63,502 bases of DNA from the NCBI GenBank assembly GCA_004570425.1, contig SPQJ01000025.1:1-63502 (forward strand), read 5' to 3'. This document shows positions 30,761 to 39,639 of this stretch, in pieces. The DNA is from Bacillus sp. AZ43 (lineage in GTDB: Bacteria > Actinomycetota > Actinomycetes > Mycobacteriales > Geodermatophilaceae). Position 1 is the first letter of the stretch, and each line of letters opens with the position of its first letter. A program made the translations under genes and the position numbers. The notes beneath the pieces are model-generated. The model saw nothing but the letters and a program-made list of their open reading frames with translations. It was not told where the DNA came from and made no database searches.

Positions 30761-32059
30761 TCAGGACTCGAGGATGGCGACGACGCCCTGGCCGCCGGCG
30801 GCGCAGATGGAGATCAGGCCGCGCTTGCCCGGGCCCGCCTCGTGCAGCATCTTCGCCAGCTGGGCGACGATCCGGCCGCCGGTCGCGGCGAACGGGTGAC
30901 CGGCCGCCAGCGACGAGCCGTTGACGTTGAGCTTCGACCGGTCGATCGAGCCGAGCGGGGCGTCCAGGCCGAGCTTGCCCTTGCAGAAGGCCGGGTCCTC
31001 CCACGCCTTCATGGTGGCCAGCACCGTGGAGGCGAACGCCTCGTGGATCTCGTAGAAGTCGAAGTCCTGCAGGGTCAGGCCGTTGCGGGCCAGCATCACC
31101 GGCACCGCGTAGACGGGCGCCATGAGCAGCCCCTCCCCGCCGTGCACGTAGTCGACGGCGGCGGTCTGCGCGTCGACGAGGTGGGCGAGCACCGGCAGGC
31201 CCTTGGCGGCGGCCCACTCGTCGGAGGCCAGCAGCACCGCGGAGGCGCCGTCGGTGAGCGGGGTCGAGTTGCCTGCCGTCATCGTGGCGTCGGGGTCGCC
31301 CTTGCCGAAGACCGGCTTCAGCTTGGCCAGCTTCTCGACGCTCGAGTCGGGCCGCAGGTTGTTGTCGCGGGTCAGGCCCAGGAACGGCGTCACCAGGTCG
31401 TCGAAGAAGCCGCGGTCGTAGGCGGCCGCCATGTTCTGGTGCGAGCGGACGGCGAGCTCGTCCTGCTCCTCGCGGCCGATCTCCCACTCCTTGGCAGTGA
31501 TCGCGGCGTGGTCGCCCATCGCCAGGCCGGTGCGCGGCTCGGCGTTGCGCGGGATCTCCGGCGCGATCATGCCGGGCCGGATCTTCGCCAGGACCTTCAG
31601 CCGGTCCTGCAGCGTCTTGGCGTTGTTCAGCGAGATGAGCACGCGGCGCAGGTCGTCACCGACGGCCAGCGGGGCGTCGGACGTCGTGTCGACGCCGCCG
31701 GCGATGCCGGACTCGATCTGGCCGAGCGCGATCTTGTTGGCGACCAGGATCGCCGCCTCGAGACCGGTGCCGCACGCCTGCTGGATGTCGTAGGCCGGCG
31801 TCGACGCCGAGAGGGTCGAGCCGAGCACAGACTCGCGGGTCAGGTTGAAGTCGCGCGCGTGCTTGAGGACGGCGCCCGCCACGACCTCGCCCACCTGCTG
31901 GCCCTGCAGCCCGAAGCGGGCCACCAGCCCGTCGAGGGTGGCGGTGAGCATGTCCTGGTTGGACGCCCGGGCGTACGCCGAGTTGGAGCGCGCGAACGGG
32001 ATGCGGTTCCCGCCGACGATCGCCGCCTTGCGGGTCGCGGGCTTCGAGTCGCTCGCCAT
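30761..32059 (-). CDS. acetyl-CoA C-acyltransferase (thiolase, FadA2-like)
   Basis: Thiolase of 432 residues. The nucleophilic Cys is in QQACGTGLEA, the catalytic His in NGSSLAAGHPFAATG, and the second Cys in ISICAAGGQG. It carries out thiolytic cleavage or condensation of 3-ketoacyl-CoA. The ATG follows GGAGG at 5 nt. The FabG4-like gene begins 27 bp downstream, so they form one operon. It is divergent from the TetR gene, and the GTACT-palindrome between them probably makes it a target of that repressor. Confidence 0.93.
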   Translation of the reverse strand: MASDSKPATRKAAIVGGNRIPFARSNSAYARASNQDMLTATLDGLVARFGLQGQQVGEVVAGAVLKHARDFNLTRESVLGSTLSASTPAYDIQQACGTGLEAAILVANKIALGQIESGIAGGVDTTSDAPLAVGDDLRRVLISLNNAKTLQDRLKVLAKIRPGMIAPEIPRNAEPRTGLAMGDHAAITAKEWEIGREEQDELAVRSHQNMAAAYDRGFFDDLVTPFLGLTRDNNLRPDSSVEKLAKLKPVFGKGDPDATMTAGNSTPLTDGASAVLLASDEWAAAKGLPVLAHLVDAQTAAVDYVHGGEGLLMAPVYAVPVMLARNGLTLQDFDFYEIHEAFASTVLATMKAWEDPAFCKGKLGLDAPLGSIDRSKLNVNGSSLAAGHPFAATGGRIVAQLAKMLHEAGPGKRGLISICAAGGQGVVAILES

Positions 32060-32088
32060 GGTGACCTCCGAGGTCGGTGGATTGGCCG

Positions 32089-32101
32089 GTACTCAGAGTA
32101 C
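32089..32101. promoter_or_regulatory. palindromic operator GTACTCAGAGTAC between thiolase and tetR
   Basis: A perfect 13-bp palindrome (GTACT-CAG-AGTAC) in the divergent fadA2-like/tetR gap. It lies between the -35 (32082) and -10 (32106) boxes of tetR, with a further GTACT half-site at 32105-32109. Its placement suits autorepression and control of both transcripts. Confidence 0.6.
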
Positions 32102-32105
32102 GCGG

Positions 32106-32111
32106 TACTGT
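32106..32111 (+). promoter_or_regulatory. TACTGT -10 box, leaderless tetR promoter
   Basis: TACTGT ends 7 nt before the tetR ATG at 32119. TTGGCC at 32082-32087 is an acceptable -35 box with an 18-bp spacer. Confidence 0.6.
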
Positions 32112-32118
32112 CCGTTAC

Positions 32119-32793
32119 ATGAAAGCCGAGGCACTGAGACCTGCGTCGCAGGGCAATGTGACCCACTCGCGCGATCGCCGCGACTCGAGATGGGACGAGC
32201 ACCGGCGCGCGCGCCGTGAACAACTCGTCCAGGCGACGGTGACGGCCGTCGGCAAGCACGGGGCCGGCGTGGGCATGGACGAGATCGCGGCCGAGGCCGG
32301 GACGAGCAAGACCGTGGTCTACCGGCACTTCGCCGACCGCGCCGAGCTCTACGTCGCCGTGTGCAACCGGGTTGCGTCACAGCTCCTGCCGAAGCTGCGG
32401 GAGGCGATCGACAGCAGCAGCCATCCGCGCGAGATGGTGGCCGCCGCCATCGACACCTACCTGGCGTTCCTGGAGGCCGACCCGGAGCTGTACCGCTTCG
32501 TCGTCCACCAGCACGTCCTCGGCCGTCCCGCCAGCGACCCGCTGGACAGCCTCTCCGACCTCGTGGGCCAGCAGGCGGCCGCTGTGATCAGCGTCGCGCT
32601 GCAGCAGTCGGGCCACGACCCCGCGGCCGCCGCACCCTGGGGGCACGGCGTCGTCGGGCTGGTCCGCTCGGCCGCCGACTGGTGGCTCAAGGCGGAGCGC
32701 CCCATGCTGCGCTCCGAGCTCACCGCACACCTGACCGATCTCGCCTGGGCCGGACTGTCCGGCGTCGTGACGACCTCCAAGGAGGACAAGTGA
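32119..32793 (+). CDS. TetR/AcrR-family regulator of the fatty-acyl block
   Basis: A 224-residue repressor-type regulator. The DNA-binding part is RRARREQLVQATVTAVGKHGAGVGMDEIAAEAGTSKTVVYRHFADRAELYVAV-like, with the helix-turn-helix near residues 55-85. The C-terminal ligand domain is helical (VGQQAAAVISVALQQSG, WGHGVVGLVRSAADWWL). The start at ATG 32119 is supported by the leaderless promoter. Its stop overlaps the next gene (GTGA). It probably binds the palindrome at 32089 and senses a fatty acyl-CoA, controlling fadA2-fabG4-htdX and the downstream flavoprotein. Confidence 0.9.
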   Translation: MKAEALRPASQGNVTHSRDRRDSRWDEHRRARREQLVQATVTAVGKHGAGVGMDEIAAEAGTSKTVVYRHFADRAELYVAVCNRVASQLLPKLREAIDSSSHPREMVAAAIDTYLAFLEADPELYRFVVHQHVLGRPASDPLDSLSDLVGQQAAAVISVALQQSGHDPAAAAPWGHGVVGLVRSAADWWLKAERPMLRSELTAHLTDLAWAGLSGVVTTSKEDK

Positions 32794-34841
32794 CCAGCAC
32801 GGTTCCCACCCCCGTGGACCCGAAGCAGCTCCAGGAGGTGCTCGACGGTCGCTGGGCCCACGTGCGCCACGACGCCCGGGAGAACCTCCGCGACCCGGAC
32901 TTCCTCCCCGTGTACGGCGAGACGATGCAGGAGGCCCGCGAGCGGGTCACCCGCGCCGCCAAGAAGCTGGCCGACTCCGGCCGGGTCGGCCTGGGCTTCC
33001 CCAAGGAGTTCGGCGGCGAGGCCGACTCCGGCGCCTCGGTCACCTCGATCGAGATGCTGGCGTTCGGCGACCTGTCGCTGATGGTCAAGGCGGGCGTCCA
33101 GTGGGGCCTGTTCGGCGGCGCGCTGGAGCTGCTGGGCACCCGCCGGCACCACGAGAAGTACCTGCGCGACGTCATGAGCTTCGACCTGCCCGGCTGCTTC
33201 GCCATGACCGAGACCGGGCACGGCTCCGACGTCCAGCAGCTGCGGACGACCTGCACCTACGACCCGGAGACGCAGACGTTCGACCTGCACACCCCGCACC
33301 AGGCCGCGCGCAAGGACTACATCGGCAACGCGGCCAAGGACGGGCGCATGGCCGTCGTCTTCGCCCAGCTGATCACCCAGGGCAAGAACCACGGCGTGCA
33401 CGCCTGGCTGGTGCCGATCCGTGACGAGGACGGCACCCCCTGCCCCGGCGTGACCATCGGCGACGACGGCCCGAAGGCGGGCCTGCCCGGCGTCGACAAC
33501 GGCCGGCTGACCTTCGACCACGTGACGGTCCCCCGCGAGATGCTGCTCGACCGCTACGGGCAGGTCGCCGCGGACGGCACCTACACGAGCTCCATCGAGA
33601 ACGAGACCCGCCGCTTCTTCACCATGCTGGGCACCCTCGTGCGCGGCCGGGTGAGCGTCGGGGGCTCCGCGGCCTCGGCCACGAAGCTCGCGCTCGACAT
33701 CGCCGTCCGCTACGGCAACGTGCGCCGCCAGTTCGCCGCCCCCGGCGAGGACCGCGAGATCGTCATCAACGACTACCTCGTGCACCAGCGCAAGCTGCTC
33801 CCGGCGCTGGCCAAGACCTACGCGCTGCACTTCGCCCAGGGCGCCCTCGTCGAGACGATGCACGACGTCCAGACCGCGGTGCACGTGCACGGCCAGGAGG
33901 TCGACGAGCAGGCGCAGCGGGAGCTGGAGTCGCGGGCGGCCGGGCTCAAGGTCGCCCAGACCGCGCACGCCACCGCGACGATCCAGATGTGCCGCGAGGC
34001 CTGCGGTGGCGCGGGGTACCTGCAGGAGAACCGGCTCCCGCACCTCAAGGCCGACACCGACGTCTTCACGACGTTCGAGGGCGACAACACCGTGCTGCTG
34101 CAGCTGGTCGCCAAGGGCCTGCTCACCGGCTACCGCGACACGTTCGGCTCGCTGGAGGGCTGGGGCAAGGTCGGCTTCGTCGCCGACATGGTCCGGGAGA
34201 CGGTCCTGGAGCGGACGGCGGCCCGCGCGCTGATCGCCCGCCTGATCGACGCCGTCCCCGGGCGGGACGACGAGGTGCCGATGCTCGAGCGCGGCTGGCA
34301 GCTGAAGATGTTCGAGTTCCGCGAGAAGCACAGCCTCGAGGGCGCGATCAAGCGGCTGCGGAAGAACTCGACGACCGAGGGCATGGCGCCGTTCGACATG
34401 TTCAACGACGTCCAGGACCACGTGCTCAAGACGGCGGCGACGCACATCGACCGGATCGTGCTCGAGGCGTTCGTCGCCGGGGTGGACCGCACCGAGGACC
34501 CGGCCGCCAAGGCGCTGCTGGACAAGGTGTGCGACCTCTACGCGCTGTCGACGATCGAGGCGGACAAGGCCTGGTTCCTCGAGCACGGCCAGCTCACCGC
34601 CGCCCGCGCCAAGCTGCTCACCGGCATGGTGAACCAGCTGCTCAGGGAGCTGCGGCCGCACATCACCACGCTGGTCGACGCGTTCGCCATCCCGGCCGAG
34701 TGGAAGGCCGCGCAGATCCTCGCCGAGGAGGCCGGCCGCCAGGAGGCGATGGCCGCCCGCGACGCCGAGCTGCGGGCCCTGAACGGCGAGGACACCCCGG
34801 ACGGGACGGCTACCGCCGTCGAGGTCGCCCCCGCGCAGTAG
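32790..34841 (+). CDS. acyl-CoA oxidase/dehydrogenase-like flavoprotein (ACOX branch)
   Basis: A 683-residue flavoprotein, longer than standard acyl-CoA dehydrogenases and of acyl-CoA-oxidase size. The core shows CFAMTETGHGSDVQQLRTTCTYDP and LHTPHQAARKDYIGNAA, then VSVGGSAASATKLAL, IQMCREACGGAGYLQENRLP and TTFEGDNTVLLQLVAKGLL. The Glu in FEGDNTV is the expected catalytic base. These motifs are oxidase-like, but whether oxygen or ETF is the electron acceptor cannot be read from the sequence. The GTG at 32790 has AAGGAGG upstream and overlaps the tetR stop. It begins fatty-acyl beta-oxidation. Confidence 0.85.
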   Translation: MTSTVPTPVDPKQLQEVLDGRWAHVRHDARENLRDPDFLPVYGETMQEARERVTRAAKKLADSGRVGLGFPKEFGGEADSGASVTSIEMLAFGDLSLMVKAGVQWGLFGGALELLGTRRHHEKYLRDVMSFDLPGCFAMTETGHGSDVQQLRTTCTYDPETQTFDLHTPHQAARKDYIGNAAKDGRMAVVFAQLITQGKNHGVHAWLVPIRDEDGTPCPGVTIGDDGPKAGLPGVDNGRLTFDHVTVPREMLLDRYGQVAADGTYTSSIENETRRFFTMLGTLVRGRVSVGGSAASATKLALDIAVRYGNVRRQFAAPGEDREIVINDYLVHQRKLLPALAKTYALHFAQGALVETMHDVQTAVHVHGQEVDEQAQRELESRAAGLKVAQTAHATATIQMCREACGGAGYLQENRLPHLKADTDVFTTFEGDNTVLLQLVAKGLLTGYRDTFGSLEGWGKVGFVADMVRETVLERTAARALIARLIDAVPGRDDEVPMLERGWQLKMFEFREKHSLEGAIKRLRKNSTTEGMAPFDMFNDVQDHVLKTAATHIDRIVLEAFVAGVDRTEDPAAKALLDKVCDLYALSTIEADKAWFLEHGQLTAARAKLLTGMVNQLLRELRPHITTLVDAFAIPAEWKAAQILAEEAGRQEAMAARDAELRALNGEDTPDGTATAVEVAPAQ

Positions 34842-34873
34842 AAGGCCCCAGCACGTCACCAGAATGGGCGCCC

Positions 34874-35557
34874 GTGGAGATCCTCGCGGCGGCCGAGGCG
34901 GGGCTGCGGGTTCCCGCGGCGGTCGACCTCGCCGCCATCGTCATCGGCGCGCTGACCGGCGGGCTGCTCGCCGCCCGGGAGGGCTTCGCCGTCTCCGGCG
35001 TCCTGCTCCTGGCGGTGAGCGGCGGTCTCGGCGGCGGGCTGATCCGCGACGTGCTGCTCGCCGAGGGTCCCCCGGTCGCCATGACCAACCCCGCCTACCT
35101 GCCGACGGTGTCCATCGCCGCCGCGGTCACGTTCTTCTTCTCCGGTTGGCTGTCCCGCCTGACCGGCCTGCTGGTCGTGCTGGACGCCGTCACGCTCGGC
35201 TTCTTCACCGTGATCGGGGCCCAGAAGGCGCAGATGGCCGGCCTGCCGATCGCGTCGGTCATCTTCATCGGGACGGCGACCGCGGTCGGCGGGGCGGTGA
35301 TCCGGGACATGCTGCTCGCCCAGCGGGCCGACATCATCCAGCCCGGCCCCTACAACGCCGTGGCGGCGATGATCGGCGCCTCGCTGCTGGCCGTCCTGGC
35401 CGGTCCGGCCGACCTGGACCCGCTGCCGGTCGCGGCCGTCGTCATCGTGCTGGTCGCCGCGCTGCGGGTCCTGTCCGTGTGGCGGGGCTGGGAGGCGCCG
35501 GTCGCCGTCGACCTGCCGCTGCGGGCCCGGGACCGGCTGCGTCGCCGGCGCCGCTGA
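34874..35557 (+). CDS. trimeric intracellular cation channel (TRIC/UPF0126) family membrane protein
   Basis: A 227-residue polytopic protein with about seven hydrophobic helices. It has two related halves: LTGGLLAAREGFAVSG with GGGLIRDVLLAEGPPVA in the first, and IGTATAVGGAVIRDMLLAQ in the second. Repeated GG-x-IRD motifs are characteristic of the UPF0126/TRIC fold, known to form trimeric cation channels. The GTG at 34874 follows a possible CAGAAT -10 box (34860-34865) by 8 nt, with no Shine-Dalgarno. It converges on the SpoIIE phosphatase gene. Ion specificity is unknown. Confidence 0.85.
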   Translation: MEILAAAEAGLRVPAAVDLAAIVIGALTGGLLAAREGFAVSGVLLLAVSGGLGGGLIRDVLLAEGPPVAMTNPAYLPTVSIAAAVTFFFSGWLSRLTGLLVVLDAVTLGFFTVIGAQKAQMAGLPIASVIFIGTATAVGGAVIRDMLLAQRADIIQPGPYNAVAAMIGASLLAVLAGPADLDPLPVAAVVIVLVAALRVLSVWRGWEAPVAVDLPLRARDRLRRRRR

Positions 35558-35575
35558 GGGACCAGCCGCCGCGGA

Positions 35576-38296
35576 TCAGCCGCTGAGGCGGACGGCGAGG
35601 ACGGCGACGTCGTCCTGGGCGTCGGAGAGGAACAGCCGCTCCAGCAGCCGGTCGCACAGCTCCTCCAGCGGCAGGTGCGCGATCTCGCGGAGCACCGCCA
35701 GCAGGGCCGCCGTGCCCTCGTCGATGTCGCGGTCGCGGCGCTCCACCAGGCCGTCGGTGTAGAGCAGCAGCGTCGCGCCCGGCTCGAGGTCGGTCACGTG
35801 GTCGGCGCGCTCGCACTCCGGCGCGACGCCGAGCAGCAGTTCGGCGGGCTTCTCGTCGAGCAGCCGCACCTCGCCGTCGACCCCGATGAGGACCGCCGGC
35901 GGGTGGCCGGCGTTCGCCCACCGCAGCCGGGCGCCGTCCTCGCGCTCCAGCCGCGCCACGAGCGCGGTCGCCATCGTGTCGAGCTCCAGCCCCTCGACGG
36001 CGCGGTCGACCCGGCGCAGCACCTCGGCCGGGGTGCCGCCGCTGGAGAAGCTGATCCCGCGCAGCAGCCCGCGCACCTGCCCCATCGACGCGGCCGCGCG
36101 GGTGTCGTGGCCCACGACGTCGCCGATGGCGAGCACCGGCTGGCCACCGCGGTCGAAGAACGCGTCGTACCAGTCGCCTCCCACCTCCGCGCCGGCGGCG
36201 GCCGGCACGTAGCGGACCACGACCTCGCAGCCCTCGATCCGCGGCGGCGCGGTGAGCATGCTGCGCTGCAGCGCGTCGGCCAGGGCACGCTGCTGCCCGT
36301 AGAGCCGGGCGTGGTGCAGCGCCAGGCCGGCGCGACGGCCCACCTCGATGGCGGTGTCGACCTGGTCCTGGGTGAGCGCCCCGCGGTCCTCGCGGTTGAA
36401 CAGGCCGAGCGCGCCGAGGGTGTGCCCGCGCGCCACGAGCGGGACGACCGTCCCCGAGGCCGCGCCCAGGCGGGCCAGCGCCTCCCGGGCCGCCGGGTCG
36501 GGCAGCGCGCGCTCGACCCGCTCCCACTCGATCACCGGCATCACCAGCGGGCGGCCGGTCGCGGTGACCACCCGCGCGCCGGCCTCCTCGGTCATGACGG
36601 CGACCATCGAGCGGACGTAGGTCTCCAGCTCCGCCCGCCGCGCGGGGTCGCGGTGCGCGCAGGCCAGTTCGTGCAGGTGCCCCTGGTCGTCGGTGACGAC
36701 CAGCCAGCACCAGTCGGCCAGTTGGGGGACGACGAGCTCGACGAGCTGCTCCACCTGCTGGTCGATCTCCAGCGTGCCCGAGAGCACCCGGCCCGCTTCG
36801 GCCAGCAGCTGCAGCCGCTTGTTCGCCTCGGCCATGGCGGCGACGGCGCGTTCCCGCTGGGCGTCGGACTGCAGCCGGGAGACGCTGAGCGCGATCTGGG
36901 CGGCCAGCGCCTCCAGCACCTCGACGTCGTCGGCCACGAAGTCGTGCTGCTCGCGCCAGATGGCCACGAACGACCCGCGGACCCGCCCCTCGATGCGCAG
37001 CGGCAGCGCCGCCAGGGCCTCGACCCCGAGCAGGCCGACGGCCTCCCGGGTCTCCGGGAAGCGTCCGACCATCTCCTCGGCCGAGGCGAGCAGCACGCGG
37101 CGCCCGTGCAGTGCGGCGTACTGGGTCGGGTGCCTGTCGTCGCGGTCGATCTCCACACCCTCGACGGGGTGGTCGACGTGCTGCTGCACCTCGCGGGCGA
37201 GGGCGCTGGTCATGTGCAGCCGCAGGGCGTCGCCGTCCGCGTCGAACACGGCCAGCGCGCTGGACTGCGCGCCCAGCACCTGTGCGCCGCGCTGCACGAT
37301 CTCGGGGAGGTCCTCCAGGCGCGTGGCGTTGGCCAGCTCGGCCGCGACCTCCGCGATCGCCGTCGCCCGGTGGAACGCCGCCATGCGCTGCTCGGCCTGG
37401 TGGCGGGCCTCGGTGACGTCGATGATCGTGCCGAGCACCCGGACCGGCTCGCCGCGGGCGTTGCCGAGGACCCGGCCGCGCGCGACGATCCAGCGGACGC
37501 CGCCGTCGTTCCGGAGTATGCGCGACTCGATGGTGAACTGGCCCCGCTCGGCGATGGCCTGCTGCATGGCCGACCGGACCGTCTCGTGGTCGTCGGGGTG
37601 GAAGCGCTCGAGGAGCAGCTGGTCGAACGCCACGACCTCGGTGGCGTCGTCCGCGCCGAACAACTGGGCGCAGCGCTTGTCCCAGAACCCGATGTCGGTG
37701 CGCAGGTCGCGCTCCCAGATGCCGATCGAGCTGGCCTCCAGCGCGACCTCGAGCCGCACCCGGGAGGCGCCGGCGGCGGACTGGGCGGCGGACAGCTCGA
37801 GCTCGGCGACGACGGAGACCGCCAGCTGCTGCAGCAGCTCGGTGGCGTCCGCGGGCCAGGACCTGGGCACCGGGTCGTAGACCGCCAGCGCGCCCACGAC
37901 GTGCCCGGACGCCGAGACCAGCGGCGCGCCGAGGTAGGACCGGACCTGACCCGACGTGACCGCCGGCAGGTCGGCGACCCGGTCGTCGTCCCGGGCCTCC
38001 GGGATGTCGAGCGGCGCACCGGTCGTGACGACGATCGCCGACAGCGCCCCGGTGAGCAGGGCGGGACCGCCGATGACACCCGCGGGCAGCCCGTGCCCGC
38101 CGACGACGACGTCGTGGTCGGTGAAGAGCGTGACCTTCGCGTGCGCGGCGTCCAGCAGCCGGGTGGCCAGTGCTGACAGCCGGTCGAAGGCGGCGGGGCC
38201 GGGCACCTCCAGCAGCAGGCGGCGGGCCGCGGCGATGCGCTCGGGGTCGTGCAAGGGATCGTGGTCGGCCGGGATCGCTGCAGCCGTCGTCGACAT
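35576..38296 (-). CDS. multi-sensor PP2C (SpoIIE-type) serine phosphatase: GAF-PAS-GAF-GAF-SpoIIE
   Basis: A 906-residue cytoplasmic sensor phosphatase. Approximate layout: GAF at 30-165 (LDAAHAKVTLFTDHD), PAS/PAC at 178-300 (IGIWERDLRTDIGFWDKR, WIVARGRVLGNARGE), GAF at 320-475, GAF at 490-650, PP2C/SpoIIE at 690-900. Phosphatase landmarks with metal-binding Asp residues are GAEVGGDWYDAFF, LAIGDVVGHDTRAA, LLLYTDGLVERRDRD and SDAQDDVAVLAVRL. Such enzymes dephosphorylate STAS anti-anti-sigma factors in partner switching. The ATG at 38296 is preceded by GGAGGGGGG. It is divergent from the EAL gene. The natural substrate could be the STAS protein at 12514, but this is inference. Confidence 0.92.
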   Translation of the reverse strand: MSTTAAAIPADHDPLHDPERIAAARRLLLEVPGPAAFDRLSALATRLLDAAHAKVTLFTDHDVVVGGHGLPAGVIGGPALLTGALSAIVVTTGAPLDIPEARDDDRVADLPAVTSGQVRSYLGAPLVSASGHVVGALAVYDPVPRSWPADATELLQQLAVSVVAELELSAAQSAAGASRVRLEVALEASSIGIWERDLRTDIGFWDKRCAQLFGADDATEVVAFDQLLLERFHPDDHETVRSAMQQAIAERGQFTIESRILRNDGGVRWIVARGRVLGNARGEPVRVLGTIIDVTEARHQAEQRMAAFHRATAIAEVAAELANATRLEDLPEIVQRGAQVLGAQSSALAVFDADGDALRLHMTSALAREVQQHVDHPVEGVEIDRDDRHPTQYAALHGRRVLLASAEEMVGRFPETREAVGLLGVEALAALPLRIEGRVRGSFVAIWREQHDFVADDVEVLEALAAQIALSVSRLQSDAQRERAVAAMAEANKRLQLLAEAGRVLSGTLEIDQQVEQLVELVVPQLADWCWLVVTDDQGHLHELACAHRDPARRAELETYVRSMVAVMTEEAGARVVTATGRPLVMPVIEWERVERALPDPAAREALARLGAASGTVVPLVARGHTLGALGLFNREDRGALTQDQVDTAIEVGRRAGLALHHARLYGQQRALADALQRSMLTAPPRIEGCEVVVRYVPAAAGAEVGGDWYDAFFDRGGQPVLAIGDVVGHDTRAAASMGQVRGLLRGISFSSGGTPAEVLRRVDRAVEGLELDTMATALVARLEREDGARLRWANAGHPPAVLIGVDGEVRLLDEKPAELLLGVAPECERADHVTDLEPGATLLLYTDGLVERRDRDIDEGTAALLAVLREIAHLPLEELCDRLLERLFLSDAQDDVAVLAVRLSG

Positions 38297-38482
38297 CGAT
38301 CCCCCCTCCGAGCCCTGCGGCACCCCTCGCGTCGGGGCATTCGTCAGGGGCCATGCTGTCACGGCGCCGTCACACTGCCGCGCGCCGCGGCACGTTCCCA
38401 GGTCCTCGGCGTGCCCTCACCCCCCGGGGTGAGGGCACCGGCTCCGGGTCAAGGAGGGGGCCGCCGGAGCCGATGGGGGGCC

Positions 38483-39577
38483 ATGCTCGGCACGCGCACG
38501 GCACGGCTGCCCGACTGCCGCCCGCTGCTCGCCGACCCCGACGACCTCACGCTGGTCTTCCAGCCGATCGTCGACCTCGCCGGTGCCACGATCGCCGGGT
38601 ACGAGGCGCTCGCCCGCTTCCCCGGCTCCGCCGGCCCCGACGTCTGGTTCGCCGCGGCGGCCGAGGCCGGCGTGGCCGCCGAACTCGAGGCGCTGGCCAT
38701 CCACAAGGCGCTCGCCGCGGTCGACCAGCTGCCGCCCGACACCTTCCTCACCGTCAACGTCAGTCCGCACCTGCTGGGGTCCGCCCCGGTCCAGGACGCC
38801 CTCGCCGTCCGACCCGACCTGCGCCGCGTCGTCGTCGAGCTGACCGAGCACACACCCGTGCACGACCTCGCCGCGCTGCGCCGGCAGACCGACGAGCTGC
38901 GGGCGCGCGGAGCCCTGATCGCCCTGGACGACGCCGGCAGCGGCTACTCCGGTCTGCAGCAGCTCGCCGTCCTCCGGCCGCAGGTGGTCAAGCTCGACCG
39001 CGCCCTCGTGAGCGACGCGGACACCGACCCGGTGCGGGTGGCCCTGGCCGAGATGCTGGGCGAGTTCGCCGGCCGGATCGACGCCTGGCTGCTCGCCGAG
39101 GGCATCGAGACCGCGGCCGAGCTCGCGGCGTTCGCGCGGCTCGGCGTCCCGCTGGCCCAGGGGTGGCTGCTCGGCCGCCCCTCCCCCGGCTTCGCGCCGC
39201 TGTCCGCCGAGGCGACCGAGCTGGTGCGGGCGCAGGTCGCCCGGGCGCGGCTCACCGACAGCGTGGCCGCCCTTGTCCGTCCCGTCCGCCAGCACGGGCC
39301 GGACGAGGAGCTGCCCGCCGTCCCCCCGGTCGTGCTGCTCGGCGCGCAGGGCGAGCCGGCGGCGCTCCTGCTGCACGACCCGCGGACCGGCGAGGTCTAC
39401 CGCGCCCCGGTGTCGATGCGGGTGCACCCGACGACCGACGTCACCGAGGCGCTGCGGCGGGCGCTGACGCGCGAGCCGGCCACCCGGTTCGACCCCGTGC
39501 TGTGCACCGACCCCTCCGGCCACGTGCTGGGCCTGCTGCGGATCGAGGACCTCGCCGCCGCCCGCCCGGCACGCTGA
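38483..39577 (+). CDS. EAL-domain protein (cyclic-di-GMP phosphodiesterase) with C-terminal CBS-like segment
   Basis: Hydrolyses cyclic di-GMP. In this 364-residue protein the EAL domain spans about 20-245 with signature IAGYEALARF, metal/substrate motifs NVSPHLL, VVELTEHTP, ALDDAGSGYSGLQ, KLDRAL and AEGIETAAEL, and QGWLLGRPSPG. The key acidic residues look retained. There is no GGDEF partner domain. Residues 270-360 (PVVLLGAQGEPAALLLHDP ... GLLRIEDL) resemble a CBS-like or LOV-less regulatory tail. The ATG at 38483 follows a G-rich stretch. It is divergent from the SpoIIE phosphatase gene. Confidence 0.9.
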   Translation: MLGTRTARLPDCRPLLADPDDLTLVFQPIVDLAGATIAGYEALARFPGSAGPDVWFAAAAEAGVAAELEALAIHKALAAVDQLPPDTFLTVNVSPHLLGSAPVQDALAVRPDLRRVVVELTEHTPVHDLAALRRQTDELRARGALIALDDAGSGYSGLQQLAVLRPQVVKLDRALVSDADTDPVRVALAEMLGEFAGRIDAWLLAEGIETAAELAAFARLGVPLAQGWLLGRPSPGFAPLSAEATELVRAQVARARLTDSVAALVRPVRQHGPDEELPAVPPVVLLGAQGEPAALLLHDPRTGEVYRAPVSMRVHPTTDVTEALRRALTREPATRFDPVLCTDPSGHVLGLLRIEDLAAARPAR

Positions 39578-39639
39578 CCGACCCGGCCCCCGGTCGCGCC
39601 GCGACCGGTCGCACGACCCGACGACGACAGGAGTCCCCG

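Noticed and set aside
32790-34841. Assignment of the large flavoprotein as FadE5
   Set aside because: The motifs TETGHGSDV and FEGDNTVLLQ are acyl-CoA-oxidase-like and the N-terminus differs from FadE5, so the symbol was not used.
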